Shown here: in pieces, positions 16,421-25,211 of the stretch
How positions within the stretch are numbered: position 1 is the stretch's first letter
Layout: each line of letters begins with the position of its first letter
Origin: DAOSVX01 sp964616495
Lineage (GTDB): Bacteria > Bacillota_I > Bacilli_A > RF39 > UBA660
Direction of reading: 5' to 3'
Assembly (NCBI GenBank): GCA_964616495.1
Contig: CAZTRF010000002.1
Location: 1-46,181, forward strand
DNA length: 46,181 nt
The notes under the pieces: generated by a model
The model's database searches: none
What the model saw: the letters and a program-made list of their open reading frames with translations, nothing else
Told to the model about the DNA's origin: nothing
Made by a program: the position numbers and the translations under genes

Positions 16421-18207
16421 TATAACCCACCACCTGAACCAAAAGAATCTAATTCTTCATTGGTTAACACAATATTAATTCTCATTCTTCTACTACCACA
16501 AACAAACAATGCCTGTCCTTGATTATAATATTTGATGCTTTCTTTTTCATTATCATTTAGATCTATTAACATTGACAAATCTTCAATTGCCTGTTTTTTA
16601 AGACCCATAACTATATAATATGATGCATTATCAAATATAGCCTTTCCATGAGTAATTATATTAGGCGCCGCAAAGTCTGTTGGTTGTTGAGTAATCATAA
16701 TTGTTCCAGTATTATATTTACGACTACGTCTTTGAATTTGAGCTAAGAATTCTGCGCCTAATTCATTTCTGCTACTTAATAATACGTGAGCTTCATCAAC
16801 CATCATAATGGTATTAATACTTTTGTCTAAGCATAAACCCCAAGCAAATTTTAAGATATTAAAGAATAAAGCATTACGAATATTTTCGTCTGAATTCATT
16901 AATTCTTTAATATTAAATACAATATAATTACTTTCCGTTTTGATAGTTGTATGACCCTCAAAGTAATATTTTAATTCTTTAATTAAAGGCCTTACCTTTA
17001 ATTCCAATCTTTCCATAACGTCTTTTTCATGACTATGTTCAGGCATTGATAATAATCGTCCTTTAATAGTAGCATAAACATCGCTAAATGTTGGATAACG
17101 TTCTGATGTAAAATTTGAAAAGTCAGTATCAAAATCTATTCGATAACGCTTATAGGTATCTTGAACCACTTCACTAAACATTGTTAATACATCTTCTTCA
17201 ATCGAAGGAGAGTAATATTTCATAAAGGCTTTTAAACTTTGAAGAGTTCTAGTTAAAACCGTATACCCTAAACCTTGTTCTAATTCTTCGGTATCAGCAT
17301 CAATAATAACCTCTAGTGGATTTACCATGCCAAATTCTCCACCTTTACCTAAATCAATAAAGTTTCCACCTAAAGATTTTGTCATTTCTTCAAGTTCGCC
17401 TTCAGGGTCAATGGCAACTATTTTACAACCATTTCGAATATGAGTTCTCAACATTAATTTTGCAGCTGTACTTTTACCACTACCACTTGTTCCTAAAATA
17501 ATCATATTAGCATTATTTCGATTATGCTCTTTTTTTATTTGATATAAAAATTGATTAAATAATATAACTCCTCCTGAAAAATCAAAACCTAATAAGGTTG
17601 ATAGTCCTGGATCCTTAATACAGTCGAAGACAAAAGGATACATTGCAGCAATTGTTACAGAAGGTATCGGAGTTCCTACTCTTGATTCTACATCTTGCTT
17701 AGGAAATATTGGAATCATTGATTTTAAAACTTTTTCTTGTTCAAACATTAGAGGAATAGCTCTCATACCCATTCCATCCAAATAGTTTCTTACTTGGACT
17801 TTTTTAGTTTCTAATTCATCTTTAGAGTCGGCTGTCAACATTAAATGTAACTGAAAGTCAAAGATACGAGCTTGACTTGAGGCCAACATTGAAATAAAAC
17901 TTTCTAATGACTCATAATCTTGCCTAATTCTTTCTTGAAGAGTACGATCATGTTCATTTTGATACTTACTCTTTAAATCAGCTATTTCTTTATTTAACAT
18001 TTTAGACATAACTGAAAACTCTATAGGAATATGTTTAATTACCATTTTTACACCTGGTAAACTAGTAATGTTTGTTAAATACCCTACATAAATAGATTTC
18101 GGATAACTAACTGCAGTTAAAATTGTGGCATATTTACCACCCATTCTAAACTCACTAGTTTTAAATTCCATTCCCTTTGGAGCAACTTCGCTTTTCAAAG
18201 TACTCAT
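16420..18207 (-). CDS. VirB4-like ATPase, C-terminal ATPase cistron
   Basis: A 595-residue protein carrying the ATPase part of VirB4/TrbE, the conserved energising ATPase of type IV secretion. Walker A is GTSGSGKST (239-247), the following strand reads KIVAIDPEGE, Walker B is IMMVDEAH (467-473), and GTIMITQQPTDF (501-512) is the usual later motif. VirB4 proteins are normally about 780-850 residues; the missing N-terminal part is the gene just upstream, overlapping by the 4 bases ATGA. The first 200 residues here still belong to the VirB4 N-terminal region, so the split falls inside a domain. It is followed by an intrinsic terminator. Confidence 0.92.
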   Translation of the reverse strand: MSTLKSEVAPKGMEFKTSEFRMGGKYATILTAVSYPKSIYVGYLTNITSLPGVKMVIKHIPIEFSVMSKMLNKEIADLKSKYQNEHDRTLQERIRQDYESLESFISMLASSQARIFDFQLHLMLTADSKDELETKKVQVRNYLDGMGMRAIPLMFEQEKVLKSMIPIFPKQDVESRVGTPIPSVTIAAMYPFVFDCIKDPGLSTLLGFDFSGGVILFNQFLYQIKKEHNRNNANMIILGTSGSGKSTAAKLMLRTHIRNGCKIVAIDPEGELEEMTKSLGGNFIDLGKGGEFGMVNPLEVIIDADTEELEQGLGYTVLTRTLQSLKAFMKYYSPSIEEDVLTMFSEVVQDTYKRYRIDFDTDFSNFTSERYPTFSDVYATIKGRLLSMPEHSHEKDVMERLELKVRPLIKELKYYFEGHTTIKTESNYIVFNIKELMNSDENIRNALFFNILKFAWGLCLDKSINTIMMVDEAHVLLSSRNELGAEFLAQIQRRSRKYNTGTIMITQQPTDFAAPNIITHGKAIFDNASYYIVMGLKKQAIEDLSMLIDLNDNEKESIKYYNQGQALFVCGSRRMRINIVLTNEELDSFGSGGGL

Positions 18208-18758
18208 TTTGGCATCACCGTCCCAAACTCTGTTCTTCTTCCTCCATTAAAGAAGTTATCAACAATTGTTCTTAAATCATCATTAGAAACTTGCGAAGAG
18301 TTTAACTGACAATTAGCTAAGTTACTAATTAGATTGTAAACTCTTTTTTGTAAAATATCTTGTTTCTTATCTTTAAATAAAATGAAGTATTCCGTATCAA
18401 CCACGTTTAATTCTGCTCCCATGAACTGATTAGCTTTATTAATGTCTTGCATTACTAACTTTCTAATATTTTGGTTGGCAGTACTATTATATAGAACTTG
18501 TAACTGAGATAAATAAATGCTAATATCTACCGGCCTATCTGATACAATTAACCAAAATTCATAATCAATCATATTATAAAATGTTCTAAGGTTAAACAAT
18601 ATATTATCTTGTGTATCCTTATCTAAAATAAATATGTTTTTTGGCATTACTTTTACTCCCGTAATAAAATAACCATTACTATTTTGAATCATTCCATTAG
18701 TAATATTTTTTATTGGTAACCAATCTTCTGTATATTTACTTGAGGCTTGATTTGCCAT
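18204..18758 (-). CDS. VirB4-like protein, N-terminal cistron
   Basis: A 184-residue protein corresponding to the first part of a VirB4 (CagE/TrbE N-terminal region), beginning MANQASSKYTEDWLPIKNI with the typical entry into the beta-rich domain. It stops at TGA within ATGA, where the ATPase cistron starts. One extra A in the CCAAAATGA run would join both into a single frame of about 780 residues. I chose ATG 18758 because the frame above it (to 18785) lies inside the coding end of the PrgI-like gene and has no binding site; GGTG lies 8 bases before this ATG. Confidence 0.8.
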   Translation of the reverse strand: MANQASSKYTEDWLPIKNITNGMIQNSNGYFITGVKVMPKNIFILDKDTQDNILFNLRTFYNMIDYEFWLIVSDRPVDISIYLSQLQVLYNSTANQNIRKLVMQDINKANQFMGAELNVVDTEYFILFKDKKQDILQKRVYNLISNLANCQLNSSQVSNDDLRTIVDNFFNGGRRTEFGTVMPK

Positions 18759-19047
18759 CTTGCCAACACCATCCTTTCCATACATATGTTCTTCGACCTG
18801 TATAATAGTTCAAAAAATTAGCTATTAACTGCCGTACATTATGATAATAAGGTACTGGCATTATTAAAAGTCCAGCTGTTAATCCAGGAAATAATACTAA
18901 AATCATATTAGGAATTGCCGTAGCTTTAATAAATAAAGCTAATATAATTGTTAAGGTTACTCCTACTATAAATATTACTAAATCTACGGGGGTAAAAAAT
19001 CCAAGTATCAACATTGATTTTTTTGAATTTGCTGGTATTAAGTACAC
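18736..19047 (-). CDS. PrgI-like T4SS membrane protein
   Basis: A 103-residue protein with two adjacent hydrophobic segments (about 20-44 and 46-64) and a C-terminal cytoplasmic stretch containing YHNVRQLIANFLNYYTGRR and the ending YVWKGW. This layout and the place immediately before VirB4 are those of the PrgI/TcpE-like (VirB3-type) component of Gram-positive type IV secretion. A good AGGAG site precedes the ATG. It overlaps the next gene. Confidence 0.82.
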   Translation of the reverse strand: MYLIPANSKKSMLILGFFTPVDLVIFIVGVTLTIILALFIKATAIPNMILVLFPGLTAGLLIMPVPYYHNVRQLIANFLNYYTGRRTYVWKGWCWQDGKSSLK

Positions 19048-19065
19048 ACTAATCTCCTCCTTTTA

Positions 19066-21096
19066 TTATTTTTTTTCACTAGTTCCGCCACCAGAAGGCT
19101 TTTCTGATCCCGATGCTTTAGGCGCTTCACCTTTTTTAAAAGCTTCCAATACTTTACCAAATTCACTTCGAGCTTTGGCTTTCTCAAATCCATCAGTACT
19201 TTTATCTTGAAGATTTCTAATCTTAGCTGATGTTTTAATCTTCTTAATTTCTTTTTTACTTAAGCCAGCATCTTGTAGTATTCTTTCGGTCTTAGTACGA
19301 ACTTGTTTTTCTGGTGCAACAAGCCCTTTTAAAATGTTTCCATCCTTACTAATATTTTCATATGAAACATTGCCTTCAGCTTCTACTTTTAAGTCGGTTT
19401 TTACTTGAGTTTGTACTTGAGTCATAACCGTTTGCAATTCTTCGTTTTTACTTAAATAAGATGCTCTTTCAGTTTCTGTTTTTAATCCGTTATATTCGGC
19501 ATAAGCCTTTTTAAGTTCAGGACTACTTGCTATTGCTCTGTCCATCCCCTCTTTTACTTTAGAATTAAGATTTTGAGCTACATAACTATCAATATACTTT
19601 TTAACACCCGATTGATATTGTTCTTTAGCTTCAGCCTTATTAGCTCTTTTGGTATATACTTGTTTATAACTATATTTCTCATCAGCTTTAGCACTTTCTT
19701 TCATTCTACCAGCAAGATCGGCTCCTCCAAATGCTCCGGCTTTTCCTGTTAAATCCCCAGTAGCTTCATGATAAAGATCATCCATTTGAGCTCGAGCTTG
19801 AGGCCCACCCGTTTGATATCCATTAACGAATCCTCTAGTTAATGCATTTGCAACATTTTGTTTATTCACAAGGGCTGAATATCCACGCCCGGCAGCTCCT
19901 GTAACTCCACCTTCAAGCTTATTAGCGGCTTTACCAATCATAGTACCAGAACCAATAAGAGCTGCATCTTTAATTTTATCTTTAATTCCAAGTTTCATAC
20001 CACCAGAATCAATTCCAAAGATATCTCCAATAAGTTTAGGTGCTTGTTTAGCAAATAATAAAATACCTAAAATAACAATTACCTTACCTAATAAATTAAC
20101 TAAACCACTTGAAACATCTGTCTGGCTAGCAAAAGCTGTATTCCATACATCTGATACTTTTGATATTAAAAAGACAGCAAAATAAACTATGGCGATTCTT
20201 ATAAAAACTTCAAAATAAATACTCATTAATTTTTTTAGCCAATTATCAAAAATTGATTTTTGTTTAGGTAATATTCTAAAAGCAGCAGGTATTGGCGCAA
20301 TAAGTTGAAAAAATGATAATTTGGCAACTCTAACTCCCATATCAATACAAAAACTCACTATTAAAGCGGCAGCTATTCCACCCGCTATTAAAGTAATTAT
20401 CATTTTATACTCAATTGAACCAGCATCTATTTCATTAGCTATTTCTTTACCATATTCTTTATTACCATCTGCCGTTTTTTGCTTACTGGTAAAAACAAAA
20501 ACATTCCCATAATCTACATCCTCTGAATTAGCAAAATGGTTTAAATAGGCATCACAAAAAGCATATCCTTTCCCCTGACATGAAGTATAGGGATCTGTTG
20601 ATTCTCCATAAACATTAATAAATGCACTATAAATATTTACTACTATCGTTTTACCAGCTTTTGATACAGTATAATTGCCGGAGTCATTGGAATTATCAAA
20701 AATAATATTACCAATAATATCCTCAGTTAAAACCACCTCTTGAATCTTATATAAATATTTAAAGGCGGTTGGTAAAATAACAATAATAATTACTGTGGTT
20801 ATAACATTTTTTACTATTGCTTCAGCCGAGTTATCTCCAGATTTCATCTTATCTGGGTCAACAATATTTGTAAGTAATTGAAAAGCGATAATAAAAAGCA
20901 TCACTATTCCAATTACGGCATAAATACGACTAGCAAAATCGGTAAAAGTTGCCGTTGAAAATAATCGGACACGCGACACAACTACGAAGGTCTGATAAGC
21001 AGTATCTACAACCCAATAAACACAACCATCTAAAAATAGAAGAACTTTATATAATTCTTTTAATACATTAACGCTAAAGAATACTAAATTCCCCAT
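19066..21096 (-). CDS. VirB6/TrbL-like polytopic channel protein
   Basis: A 676-residue protein. Residues 1-350 hold about six to seven membrane helices (near 12-31, 58-78, 97-115, 233-253, 292-313, 334-350) with an extracytoplasmic loop at 120-230 that contains two Cys. The motif SFFQLIAPIPAAFRILPKQ (261-279) is typical of the VirB6/TrbL type in Gram-positive systems. Residues from 365 form a long hydrophilic tail with Gly-rich and coiled-coil stretches, ending in a Gly/Ser/Lys-rich tip. VirB6 forms part of the inner-membrane channel. It lies 18 bases before the PrgI-like gene, the usual T4SS order. Confidence 0.85.
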   Translation of the reverse strand: MGNLVFFSVNVLKELYKVLLFLDGCVYWVVDTAYQTFVVVSRVRLFSTATFTDFASRIYAVIGIVMLFIIAFQLLTNIVDPDKMKSGDNSAEAIVKNVITTVIIIVILPTAFKYLYKIQEVVLTEDIIGNIIFDNSNDSGNYTVSKAGKTIVVNIYSAFINVYGESTDPYTSCQGKGYAFCDAYLNHFANSEDVDYGNVFVFTSKQKTADGNKEYGKEIANEIDAGSIEYKMIITLIAGGIAAALIVSFCIDMGVRVAKLSFFQLIAPIPAAFRILPKQKSIFDNWLKKLMSIYFEVFIRIAIVYFAVFLISKVSDVWNTAFASQTDVSSGLVNLLGKVIVILGILLFAKQAPKLIGDIFGIDSGGMKLGIKDKIKDAALIGSGTMIGKAANKLEGGVTGAAGRGYSALVNKQNVANALTRGFVNGYQTGGPQARAQMDDLYHEATGDLTGKAGAFGGADLAGRMKESAKADEKYSYKQVYTKRANKAEAKEQYQSGVKKYIDSYVAQNLNSKVKEGMDRAIASSPELKKAYAEYNGLKTETERASYLSKNEELQTVMTQVQTQVKTDLKVEAEGNVSYENISKDGNILKGLVAPEKQVRTKTERILQDAGLSKKEIKKIKTSAKIRNLQDKSTDGFEKAKARSEFGKVLEAFKKGEAPKASGSEKPSGGGTSEKK

Positions 21097-21120
21097 AATA
21101 TACCTTCTCTTATTCTATTT

Positions 21121-21471
21121 TTATATACACAATTCCCCTATTTTAACTACTCCTAAAATTATATTTAATAATATTGGTAAGAAAAATATGATCATTGCTA
21201 AAATTAGTCTAGTAACAGCCGATCCTGCTGATTTTTTTAATTGATCTTGATTTTGAGCAGCTAAAGCTTTAACAAAATCCACGGTTGATAAGACAAGAAC
21301 TAATCCAATAGCGGCAATTCTCATATAATCAAAAAAGTCAGTTATCATTTTATAAAATGTGCCATTACCTAATACCGTACTACAATTTGCATTAGCAGCA
21401 AAGACATTCATAGGAAAAAACATAATTAAAAATACAACTATATAAATTAAAATTTTTTTACCATTTTTCAT
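21121..21471 (-). CDS. VirB2-like pilin/channel subunit (paralog D)
   Basis: A 116-residue protein: signal peptide (about 1-25, ending VFAANA), a short external segment with one Cys, then two hydrophobic helices joined by the cytoplasmic loop DFVKALAAQNQDQLKKSAGS, and a C-terminal GELCI. This is the VirB2/TrbC architecture (cleaved signal, two helices). The loop motif [DN]xxKAxxAQ..(D/E)..K(N/K)A is shared with the three genes upstream, so it is one of four tandem paralogs. It stands directly before VirB6, where VirB2 is commonly found. It is the shortest and least Cys-rich copy and the best candidate for a true subunit. Confidence 0.78.
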   Translation of the reverse strand: MKNGKKILIYIVVFLIMFFPMNVFAANANCSTVLGNGTFYKMITDFFDYMRIAAIGLVLVLSTVDFVKALAAQNQDQLKKSAGSAVTRLILAMIIFFLPILLNIILGVVKIGELCI

Positions 21472-21521
21472 GACTTATCTCCTATTTTTTATTCTAACAT
21501 AATCAATTAATTAATACAATA

Positions 21522-22253
21522 TTATTTGTTAGTGACAGGATAAATATCAGTGCAAGTAGTACTATCGAATGACTGGCATGATCCCCCTGTAGGAGATAGC
21601 AAACAATCCAAACAATTTGTATAATCACTTTTAACTGCATCCATTCCATCAGCAGCATTTATAGCTATATTTACTAAAGTCGGTAAGAAAAACACTAACA
21701 ACGCAGCTGCAATTCGTTTTATTATAGATCCAAAAACATCTTTTGAAGCTTTTTCATCAGAAGCGAAAAGTACTGCATACAAGTCTTTTGTTATCATAGC
21801 TATTAAAATTACAGGAATTAATATTCTTATAATAAGTAAAACATACCCGGCAATTCTCCAAACATCACTAGTTTCAATACAGAAAGCACAAACATTTTCT
21901 AAAGGATCGACCGGAGCATTTCCTCCCACAGATCCTCCACTGCTTGTACTTCCATTAGCCATATTTTCAGATCCCGCTGGGCAAGATATAGTTCCACATT
22001 TTCCTCGACCTTTATCTACGCAATAAACAGTGCTTGTTGAATTACATGATGTTTTCCATTGAAAAGATCCGTTTTTAACGCTTCCTAAAAAGCCTGATTC
22101 TCCACATTTACAACAAACATATCCTCGACAGTTATAATCTGCTGCTAATATCTTTTGCTCTTCTAAACTATTAACTTTTTTAACATCCGCTTTGACATAC
22201 CCAAAACAAAAAAACAAGATAAAAAAGAAAGATAAATATTTAATATATTTCAT
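21522..22253 (-). CDS. VirB2-like protein with Cys-rich external domain (paralog C)
   Basis: A 243-residue member of the same tandem family. A signal peptide (about 1-22) is followed by a Cys-rich external domain (about 40-130, with YVCCKCGESG and KCGTISCPAG), a Gly/Ser linker, two hydrophobic helices (about 134-156 and 180-203) with the DLYAVLFASDEKASKDVFGS loop in place of the usual one, and a tail with six more Cys. The Ala-Gln-Lys signature of the other copies is degenerate here, so it may have been specialised for another role, for example capping or surface exposure. Confidence 0.75.
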   Translation of the reverse strand: MKYIKYLSFFFILFFCFGYVKADVKKVNSLEEQKILAADYNCRGYVCCKCGESGFLGSVKNGSFQWKTSCNSTSTVYCVDKGRGKCGTISCPAGSENMANGSTSSGGSVGGNAPVDPLENVCAFCIETSDVWRIAGYVLLIIRILIPVILIAMITKDLYAVLFASDEKASKDVFGSIIKRIAAALLVFFLPTLVNIAINAADGMDAVKSDYTNCLDCLLSPTGGSCQSFDSTTCTDIYPVTNK

Positions 22254-22283
22254 ATAAAACTCCTTATATCAAAATTATAACAT

Positions 22284-22317
22284 AAAAAAAAAGAACATTA
22301 AATAAAAATATTCTTTT
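22284..22317 (-). terminator. Terminator between VirB2-like paralogs B and C
   Basis: A 10-bp stem with one wobble pair (AAAGAATATT/AATGTTCTTT, minus strand) is followed by nine T residues. It includes the TAA stop of paralog B. Being inside the block, it probably attenuates rather than ends transcription. Confidence 0.75.
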
Positions 22318-22756
22318 AACATGAGTATGGATGAAGAAAACATTCAGAGCAACTGGTTTCTGTTACTCCTCCAGTAGTATCTGTTGGTAATAAATTAAAA
22401 ATAATAGAAACTATTGAAGGAACAAAAAAGATAATTACTCCAAATATAAGTCTTTTGACAAACATCTGTGTTGCGTTCTTAATTTCATCTTCTTTTTGAG
22501 CAACTACTGCTTTTGCTAAATCTATAGAACCTAAAACTATTATAATTAAAGGAACTACAATTTTAGCAACAAAAAATATTTTGCCAACATACTTTATAAC
22601 GCTTTTTGACTTAGAGCAGAAATTTTCTTCGCTTATTTCACCTTCTAATACTTGATACTCATTGGAATATTTCTTATATGATTGAGCTTCAACAACTAAT
22701 GAAAAGCCAAAAAAAGAAATTAACATTACAACTAAAAAGAAACTTATTTTTTTCAT
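22316..22756 (-). CDS. VirB2-like membrane protein (paralog B)
   Basis: A 146-residue protein: signal peptide (about 1-24, FSLVVEAQS), a short external segment with one Cys, two hydrophobic helices flanking the loop SIDLAKAVVAQKEDEIKNATQ, and an external tail with Cys residues (TSCSECFLHPYSC in part). The loop is nearly identical in protein and DNA to that of paralog A, so the two arose by a recent duplication. ATG 22756 is preferred over the TTG three codons upstream because AGAAGG lies 9 bases before it. It is flanked by terminator hairpins on both sides. Confidence 0.8.
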   Translation of the reverse strand: MKKISFFLVVMLISFFGFSLVVEAQSYKKYSNEYQVLEGEISEENFCSKSKSVIKYVGKIFFVAKIVVPLIIIVLGSIDLAKAVVAQKEDEIKNATQMFVKRLIFGVIIFFVPSIVSIIFNLLPTDTTGGVTETSCSECFLHPYSC

Positions 22757-22787
22757 TTTTATCAACCTTCTGTAAAAATTATAACAT

Positions 22788-22818
22788 AAAAAAAATCAAC
22801 ATCCAATATAAATGTTGA
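22788..22818 (-). terminator. Terminator between VirB2-like paralogs A and B
   Basis: A 7-bp stem (TCAACAT/ATGTTGA, minus strand) with a 9-base loop is followed by eight T residues (22788-22795). It stands 14 bases after the stop of paralog A. Confidence 0.75.
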
Positions 22819-22831
22819 CAATATTTTTTAT

Positions 22832-23191
22832 TTATTTTTGATAGCATCCATCGCTGTATGGATTTCTAATACATGATGCACAAATATCATATTCTTCTTT
22901 CATTTCAGTTCCATCTTGAAAATCGCCAATTAAACCAAAAACCAAACCGACAATTGTTGGAATAAAGAATATAACGATTCCTGAAATAGCTCTTTTAACA
23001 AATATTTGAGTTGCATTTTTTATTTCATCTTCTTTTTGAGCAACTACTGCTTTCCCTAAATCAATAGATCCCCAAACAATAAGCAAAATAGGTACTACAA
23101 TTTTAAATATAAAAAATACCGTTCCTACAAAATATAAAATATCGTAAGCATCACTACAAAATCCAGCATTCATGAAAATATTACTTAACAT
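22832..23191 (-). CDS. VirB2-like membrane protein (paralog A)
   Basis: A 119-residue protein with two hydrophobic helices (about 17-43 and 65-90) and the loop SIDLGKAVVAQKEDEIKNATQ, almost the same as in paralog B. The N-terminus (MLSNIFMNAGFCSD) is too short for a signal peptide, unlike the other three copies, so the first part may insert directly or have been lost. The tail carries four Cys (CASCIRNPYSDGC). A GAGAGAGG site lies 7 bases before the ATG. It is the first of the four paralogs in the transcript. Confidence 0.78.
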   Translation of the reverse strand: MLSNIFMNAGFCSDAYDILYFVGTVFFIFKIVVPILLIVWGSIDLGKAVVAQKEDEIKNATQIFVKRAISGIVIFFIPTIVGLVFGLIGDFQDGTEMKEEYDICASCIRNPYSDGCYQK

Positions 23192-23251
23192 AATAAAACC
23201 TCTCTCTCAATATAATTCTATAATTAATTACATTTTTTGTCAATAATTGAA

Positions 23252-24238
23252 TTAAAACTTAAACAATCCTAAAACTTTGCTTGACTCGTCTTCAACTACA
23301 TTCTTGCCTCTTTTGCTAATATTTAGTTTTGTCAACAAGTTGTCAAGTTCTGGTAATTCCTCCTTTTTATCATCTAAAGGAGGCAAATTATAAAATATTT
23401 GAGACTTTGATTCATATTCAAAATCTAAAACATCTTTATTAGTTAATAAACTTTTATTTAAAACAATCTTTTTCCCTTTTAGCTTAGTAAAAACATTTCT
23501 ATTTCGTCTAATCATCCTATTTAATTTAATAGTACTGGGTTCAATTAAATATAGGACATCCCCACAAGCATCATCATTATCAGTATCATTTAAATCTACT
23601 AAAACAATATCAAACTCGTCAACTTTGGCAAAAACATTAGAAAGCTGAGCAGAAGTGGTACTAACCATATTTTCTTCACCAAATAAAGTGAAATCTCTTT
23701 TATTTATCTCAACAGCCAATACTCGATAGCTTTTCTCTAATTGATGCTTTAGCATGTATATTAAAGTAGTTGCTCCAGCGTGATCAGTAATATTTTTGAT
23801 ACCTATTACTTTAGTATGATCATTTTCAACCTTACTTACAATTGTACTTGTCAAATCTTGTAATTGTTGAATTTGAGCAACATCTTTATACGAATTAGGA
23901 TTTTGCATTAAATATTTAACCGTTTCCAGATTACGACTAAAATTATATATCCCCATTGAAATTAATTGTGATAAGTATGTAGATGAGGCCGATTCTGGGC
24001 TATCATCTAAGACCAATATTACTTTACTCATATCAAGATTAACTGATAGTTTCCTAATATTGTTAATATCTTTATAATTATTAATAGCCGTTATGTCTAA
24101 AATCATTTTATTAAAGAAAAAATTAGAAAAAGTGTCAATAATTTCATCAACATCAAAAGTTCCATACATTGTTTTAATAATGTCGATATCCAAATTAGAA
24201 AGCATCGCTTGATATTTATTAGCAACAATTACATTCAT
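23252..24238 (-). CDS. TadZ/CpaE-like protein with degenerate P-loop
   Basis: A 328-residue protein of the TadZ/CpaE layout: a receiver-like N-terminal domain (about 1-115) and a MinD/ParA-like domain (about 140-290). In the second domain the Walker A region reads NITDHAGATTL (149-159), which lacks the lysines of KGGxGKT, while the later VLVDLND strand is kept. It is therefore probably not a normal ATPase. TadZ proteins localise Tad pilus machinery in the cell, often to poles, and atypical P-loops are known in that family. It sits between the TadE-like genes and the VirB2-like genes, the junction of the two halves of the block. Confidence 0.75.
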   Translation of the reverse strand: MNVIVANKYQAMLSNLDIDIIKTMYGTFDVDEIIDTFSNFFFNKMILDITAINNYKDINNIRKLSVNLDMSKVILVLDDSPESASSTYLSQLISMGIYNFSRNLETVKYLMQNPNSYKDVAQIQQLQDLTSTIVSKVENDHTKVIGIKNITDHAGATTLIYMLKHQLEKSYRVLAVEINKRDFTLFGEENMVSTTSAQLSNVFAKVDEFDIVLVDLNDTDNDDACGDVLYLIEPSTIKLNRMIRRNRNVFTKLKGKKIVLNKSLLTNKDVLDFEYESKSQIFYNLPPLDDKKEELPELDNLLTKLNISKRGKNVVEDESSKVLGLFKF

Positions 24239-24253
24239 TTCTATACCTCCTTA

Positions 24254-24742
24254 TTAACATTCTCCCCACTGGTAACAATCTGCCGGATAATATATTTCAG
24301 TGGTTTCACCAGTAGCTCTAAAAGTTATAAATTCTCCAAATATAGGTAAATCCATTTTAAAAAACAAAATAATACTATAATAGCTTCTGTTTTTCTCATT
24401 ATTATCATAGCTATTATATTTTGTTACACAGTATTTATAATTTTCTTTGTCTTTTTTAGAAACTAACGTTTTCCCTTCTCCCAAGGATCCTGCAGGACAT
24501 TTCCCACTATTTTTATATCCCATTTGAGTTAAATAATTATCTATTAATTCAACAGCACCTGGGTCAGTAGCAGATACCCCTTTAGTAGTTAGGCCTTCTT
24601 CTCTTTCAACTATATCAATAACATCATTTTTTACTTTAAAAGCTCTTGCATAATTAATTGTAACAGCTAAAAAAGACGTAAACAATAATATAAATATTAT
24701 AATTAACGAAAATAACCATGAACCACCAATTGACTCTCTCAT
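24254..24742 (-). CDS. TadE-like minor pseudopilin (copy 2)
   Basis: A 162-residue protein with a short polar N-terminus MRESIGGSWLF, one hydrophobic helix (about 8-29) and an external domain with four Cys. This is the TadE/pseudopilin layout: minor subunits that prime or cap Tad pili. It is a paralog of the gene immediately upstream (7-base gap), sharing the leader, the NYxRAxxVKNxxIDIVEREEG segment and the DLPIFGEF/DFPIFEDL strand. The leader is also shared with two other proteins of the block, pointing to a common processing or targeting signal. Confidence 0.78.
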   Translation of the reverse strand: MRESIGGSWLFSLIIIFILLFTSFLAVTINYARAFKVKNDVIDIVEREEGLTTKGVSATDPGAVELIDNYLTQMGYKNSGKCPAGSLGEGKTLVSKKDKENYKYCVTKYNSYDNNEKNRSYYSIILFFKMDLPIFGEFITFRATGETTEIYYPADCYQWGEC

Positions 24743-24749
24743 TTACTAA

Positions 24750-25190
24750 TCACCCTGCCTTAGGATAATATAGTTGAATTGAATCTCCCTTTATACCAAA
24801 GGTAAATAAATCTTCAAATATAGGAAAATCAATCTTAAAAAATACCTCTACTTTATAATAAACACTATATGCTTGGTCAGTATCTTCCCCACCTGTTGCA
24901 AAAGGTTTGTAGCAATATACATATTTATTACCTTCATATATTCTGCCACCACCAGTATAATCATCATCGCATTTTCCAGAAGTTTTATATCCTACATTGG
25001 CCAAATATTTATCTATTTTTTCTTCAACCTCATCAGTATAACCTTCTTCTCTTTCAACTATATCAATTATTTCATTTTTAACATTATAAGCACGCGAATA
25101 ATTAATGGCTAGACATAGGTAGCCAGTAAAAAACATTACAAATACTACAACTATTACAAATAGCCATGTTCCACCTATTGCCTCTCTCAT
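24750..25190 (-). CDS. TadE-like minor pseudopilin (copy 1)
   Basis: A 146-residue paralog of copy 2: N-terminus MREAIGGTWLF, one hydrophobic helix (about 8-30), then INYSRAYNVKNEIIDIVEREEGY and an external domain with two Cys and the strand FKIDFPIFEDLFTF. The conserved IVEREEGY segment just after the helix resembles the amphipathic stalk of pilins. The ATG follows the pilin-like gene stop by 21 bases. Assignment to TadE rests on layout and neighbours. Confidence 0.78.
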   Translation of the reverse strand: MREAIGGTWLFVIVVVFVMFFTGYLCLAINYSRAYNVKNEIIDIVEREEGYTDEVEEKIDKYLANVGYKTSGKCDDDYTGGGRIYEGNKYVYCYKPFATGGEDTDQAYSVYYKVEVFFKIDFPIFEDLFTFGIKGDSIQLYYPKAG

Positions 25191-25211
25191 TATTTATCAC
25201 CTACTATTATT

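Noticed and set aside
24869..25112. Two overlapping plus-strand frames opposite the TadE-like genes
   Set aside because: Low-complexity shadow translations with no ribosome site; the minus-strand genes have conserved paralogs.
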